A stretch of DNA of 6,476 nt from Gammaproteobacteria bacterium (lineage in GTDB: Bacteria; Pseudomonadota; Gammaproteobacteria; Pseudomonadales; Azotimanducaceae), in NCBI GenBank assembly GCA_009839405.1, contig VXPR01000224.1:1-6476 (forward strand). The letters are read 5' to 3'. Each line of letters opens with the position of its first letter. Positions within the stretch are counted from its first letter, which is position 1. The notes under the pieces are model-generated. The model had not been told where the DNA came from, ran no database searches, and saw only the letters and a program-made list of their open reading frames with translations. Positions 4,690 through 6,476 of the stretch are shown one piece after another. The position numbers were made by a program, and so were the translations under genes.

Positions 4690-6363
4690 CTAGCAAGTCG
4701 CCGGATTGCGCAGCACGCGGCCGGAGCGCTCGCCGGTATGCGTGTCGTTCTCCAGGATCACGCTGCCGTTGCAGATGGTTGCCTCGTAGCCCATCGCCTT
4801 CTGGATCAGCCTTGGCGCGCCGTCCGGGAAGTCATGCACCAACACCGGCTGGCGTTCCGCCACCCGATCAATGTCGATGACGTTCACGTCCGCCTTCATG
4901 CCGGGCTTGAGGGCACCGCGGTCCTGGAAGCCGATCACCCGTGCCGAGGCGCTGGTCATGCGGCGCACGGCTTCCTGAATGGTGAAGAGGTCGTTTTCGC
5001 GGTGCCAGTGCGCCAGCAGGAAGCTGGTCCAGCCGGAATCCATGATCTGGCTGACGTGGGCGCCGGCGTCGCCGATGCCGGGCAGAACCCAGTCGGTCGT
5101 CAGGAACCCCTTCAGCGTCTCCAGGTTATGGTTGAAGAAGCGCACGTGGAAGAGCGCCTTGCCGTCGGTCTCCAGCATCTTGTCGAGCCAGAGCTCTACC
5201 GGATGCCGCCCCACCGCCTTGGCCTGGCTGTAAAGGCTTTCGCTCGCGTCCCGGGCATACTTGGGACGCTCCTCGTCGCCGAGCCAGTAGAAGTTCTTCG
5301 CCGCCTCTTCCACCTGCGGGTGCTTCTTCGCGTCCTCGATCAGCTTGGCGCGTTCGTCCTCGTCCTGGATGAGTGCCAGTCGGCCCTCGAAATCGAGCTT
5401 GCGCAGCTTGCCCCAGGCCGGGGTGGTGAAGGCGATGCCGGTGGTGAGGCCGGACAGGAAGCCGCCGCTTCTCGGCAGGGTGAGGGCGTTCACGTCGAGC
5501 CCTTCGGACTGCATGGCGGCGATGGCGCTGTCATAGCCGGTGCCGGTTCCGCCAGGCCCCGGGTTGTAGGGGGCGCTGAACAGGATGCGGGTTCCGGCCG
5601 CCCGCACCTGATTGGTGAGGATGGCCATTTCCTCGTCGAGCTTGCTGTAGTTGAGCACGCTCTGGAGGATGCCGCCGTTCTGGCCCACGGCGCGCGAGAT
5701 GGCGACGAGTTCCTCTTCTTGGGCGAAGGTGCCCGGAATCGAGCGACCGTCCGGCAGCACGTGGCCCGGCAGGCGGTTGGTGGAGAAACCGACCGCGCCT
5801 TCCTTCACGGACTGTCCGACGAGTTCGGCGATCTGGCGAATCTCGTCTTCGCTGGCGTCCTCCTCGATGGCGCGTTCGCCCATGACGTAGAAACGGGATG
5901 CGCAGTGGCCGACGAGGCCGGTGATGTTGATGGCGGGGTCCAGCTTCTCGATGGAGTCGAGATATTGCCCGTAGGACTCCCAGTCCCACGGCAGGCCGGT
6001 GAGGATGGCGTTCTTGGGGATGTCCTCGACGGTTTCCATCATTCCGGCCAGGAACTCGCGGTCCGCCGGCTTGCAGGGCGCGAACGTCACGCCGCAGTTG
6101 CCGAAGAGAGCCGTCGTCACCCCATGCCAGGAAACCGGCGTCAGCAGCGGGTCCCATCCTGCTTGCGCGTCGAAGTGGGTGTGCAGATCGACGAAGCCGG
6201 GCGTGACCGTTGCGCCGGCGGCGTCGATTTCGCGTGCCGCGCTGCCGTCCACTTTGCCGACCGCAGCGATGGTGTCGCCATCGATGGCGACGTCGCCGTG
6301 AAAGGGCTCCGCGCCGGTGCCGTCGACGATGCGTCCGCCGCGAACGATGAGATCGTGTGCCAT
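4690..6363 (-). CDS. Amidohydrolase, N-acyl-D-amino-acid deacylase-like (amidohydrolase 3 group)
   Basis: This encodes a 557-residue cytosolic metal-dependent hydrolase of the amidohydrolase superfamily, closest in style to N-acyl-D-amino-acid deacylases that cleave N-acyl amides. The N-terminal beta-sandwich (MAHDLIVRGGRIVDGTG) leads into the TIM barrel at TPGFVDLHTHFDAQAGWDP (54-72) with the metal pair His61-x-His63. FGNCGVTFAPC (87-97) holds Cys90, the position of the bridging Cys in Alcaligenes D-aminoacylase, and GIGDAGAHVSQIMD (429-442) holds the barrel-end Asp432. The two other usual His ligands are not evident: GGILQSVLNYS (230-240) and ILFSAPYNPG (260-269) stand where GGxYxxHxR and ISHxK motifs are expected. 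The C-terminal sandwich returns at GALKPGMKADVNVIDID (483-499). I start at 6363 rather than 6420, because a strong GGAGGAG lies 7 bases upstream. Natural substrate unknown. Confidence 0.9.
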   Translation of the reverse strand: MAHDLIVRGGRIVDGTGAEPFHGDVAIDGDTIAAVGKVDGSAAREIDAAGATVTPGFVDLHTHFDAQAGWDPLLTPVSWHGVTTALFGNCGVTFAPCKPADREFLAGMMETVEDIPKNAILTGLPWDWESYGQYLDSIEKLDPAINITGLVGHCASRFYVMGERAIEEDASEDEIRQIAELVGQSVKEGAVGFSTNRLPGHVLPDGRSIPGTFAQEEELVAISRAVGQNGGILQSVLNYSKLDEEMAILTNQVRAAGTRILFSAPYNPGPGGTGTGYDSAIAAMQSEGLDVNALTLPRSGGFLSGLTTGIAFTTPAWGKLRKLDFEGRLALIQDEDERAKLIEDAKKHPQVEEAAKNFYWLGDEERPKYARDASESLYSQAKAVGRHPVELWLDKMLETDGKALFHVRFFNHNLETLKGFLTTDWVLPGIGDAGAHVSQIMDSGWTSFLLAHWHRENDLFTIQEAVRRMTSASARVIGFQDRGALKPGMKADVNVIDIDRVAERQPVLVHDFPDGAPRLIQKAMGYEATICNGSVILENDTHTGERSGRVLRNPATC

Positions 6364-6370
6364 TGGGTGT

Positions 6371-6380
6371 CTCCTCCTCT
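6371..6380 (-). promoter_or_regulatory. Strong Shine-Dalgarno site that fixes the amidohydrolase start
   Basis: AGAGGAGGAG on the minus strand lies 7 bases before the ATG at 6361-6363. It decides against the in-frame ATG 57 bases upstream (6420), which would start almost at the G run and add residues that do not match the family N-terminus. The remaining upstream bases, 6381-6428, contain only a weak CAATC/GATTG inverted repeat (6389-6393 and 6401-6405) and no clear promoter. Confidence 0.8.
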
Positions 6381-6428
6381 CAAGCGGCCAATCATGCGCC
6401 GATTGCACGGAGGTTGCCACTACCCGTA

Positions 6429-6476
<48 letters not shown>

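Noticed and set aside
4445..4696. Short open frames on both strands in the 268-base gap (83 codons minus, 66 codons plus)
   Set aside because: They have no convincing ribosome-binding site or domain and run through the inverted-repeat element.
6364..6420. Longer amidohydrolase start at 6420, adding 19 residues
   Set aside because: The internal ATG has a strong GGAGGAG site, and MAHDLIVRGG is a typical amidohydrolase beginning.

Overview
This is a GC-rich bacterial window with five complete, ordinary-looking metabolic or transport genes, several short structured intergenic segments, and a 48-base G run at the right edge. The run looks like a sequencing or assembly artefact at a contig end. 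The protein families, the Shine-Dalgarno sites and the lack of coding overlap fit a proteobacterium-like genome. Alphaproteobacteria is my guess from the style of the GMC oxidoreductase and amidohydrolase. Nothing here, such as rRNA, fixes the taxonomy, and other GC-rich environmental lineages remain possible.

Layout from left to right: bases 1-111 hold no gene but are dense in inverted repeats. A CPA1-type Na+/H+ antiporter gene (112-1377, minus) and a short-chain dehydrogenase/reductase gene (1466-2257, plus) diverge from an 88-base shared upstream region. The SDR gene converges on a small VOC/glyoxalase-fold gene (2301-2663, minus) across a 43-base gap with a 14-base palindrome. Further right, also on the minus strand, are an FAD-dependent GMC oxidoreductase (2817-4421) and an amidohydrolase of the D-aminoacylase-like group (4690-6363). 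The 268 bases between those two hold a perfect palindrome in the likely GMC promoter and a longer imperfect inverted repeat with a hairpin inside it.

How the genes may work together: the three minus-strand enzyme genes (amidohydrolase, GMC oxidoreductase, VOC protein) point the same way and each has its own Shine-Dalgarno site. Their spacers of 268 and 153 bases are long for a tight operon. Together with the SDR they could form a small catabolic neighbourhood (amide hydrolysis, alcohol oxidation, NAD-dependent oxidoreduction), but no substrate can be read from the sequence. The antiporter is probably unrelated ion or pH homeostasis.

I found no CRISPR array, transposase, tRNA, rRNA, phage gene or recognisable defence system, and no clear candidate for a new multi-gene system. 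The points most worth checking are the inverted-repeat element at 4514-4604, the nested inverted repeats at 1-76, and the amidohydrolase that keeps some but apparently not all canonical metal ligands.
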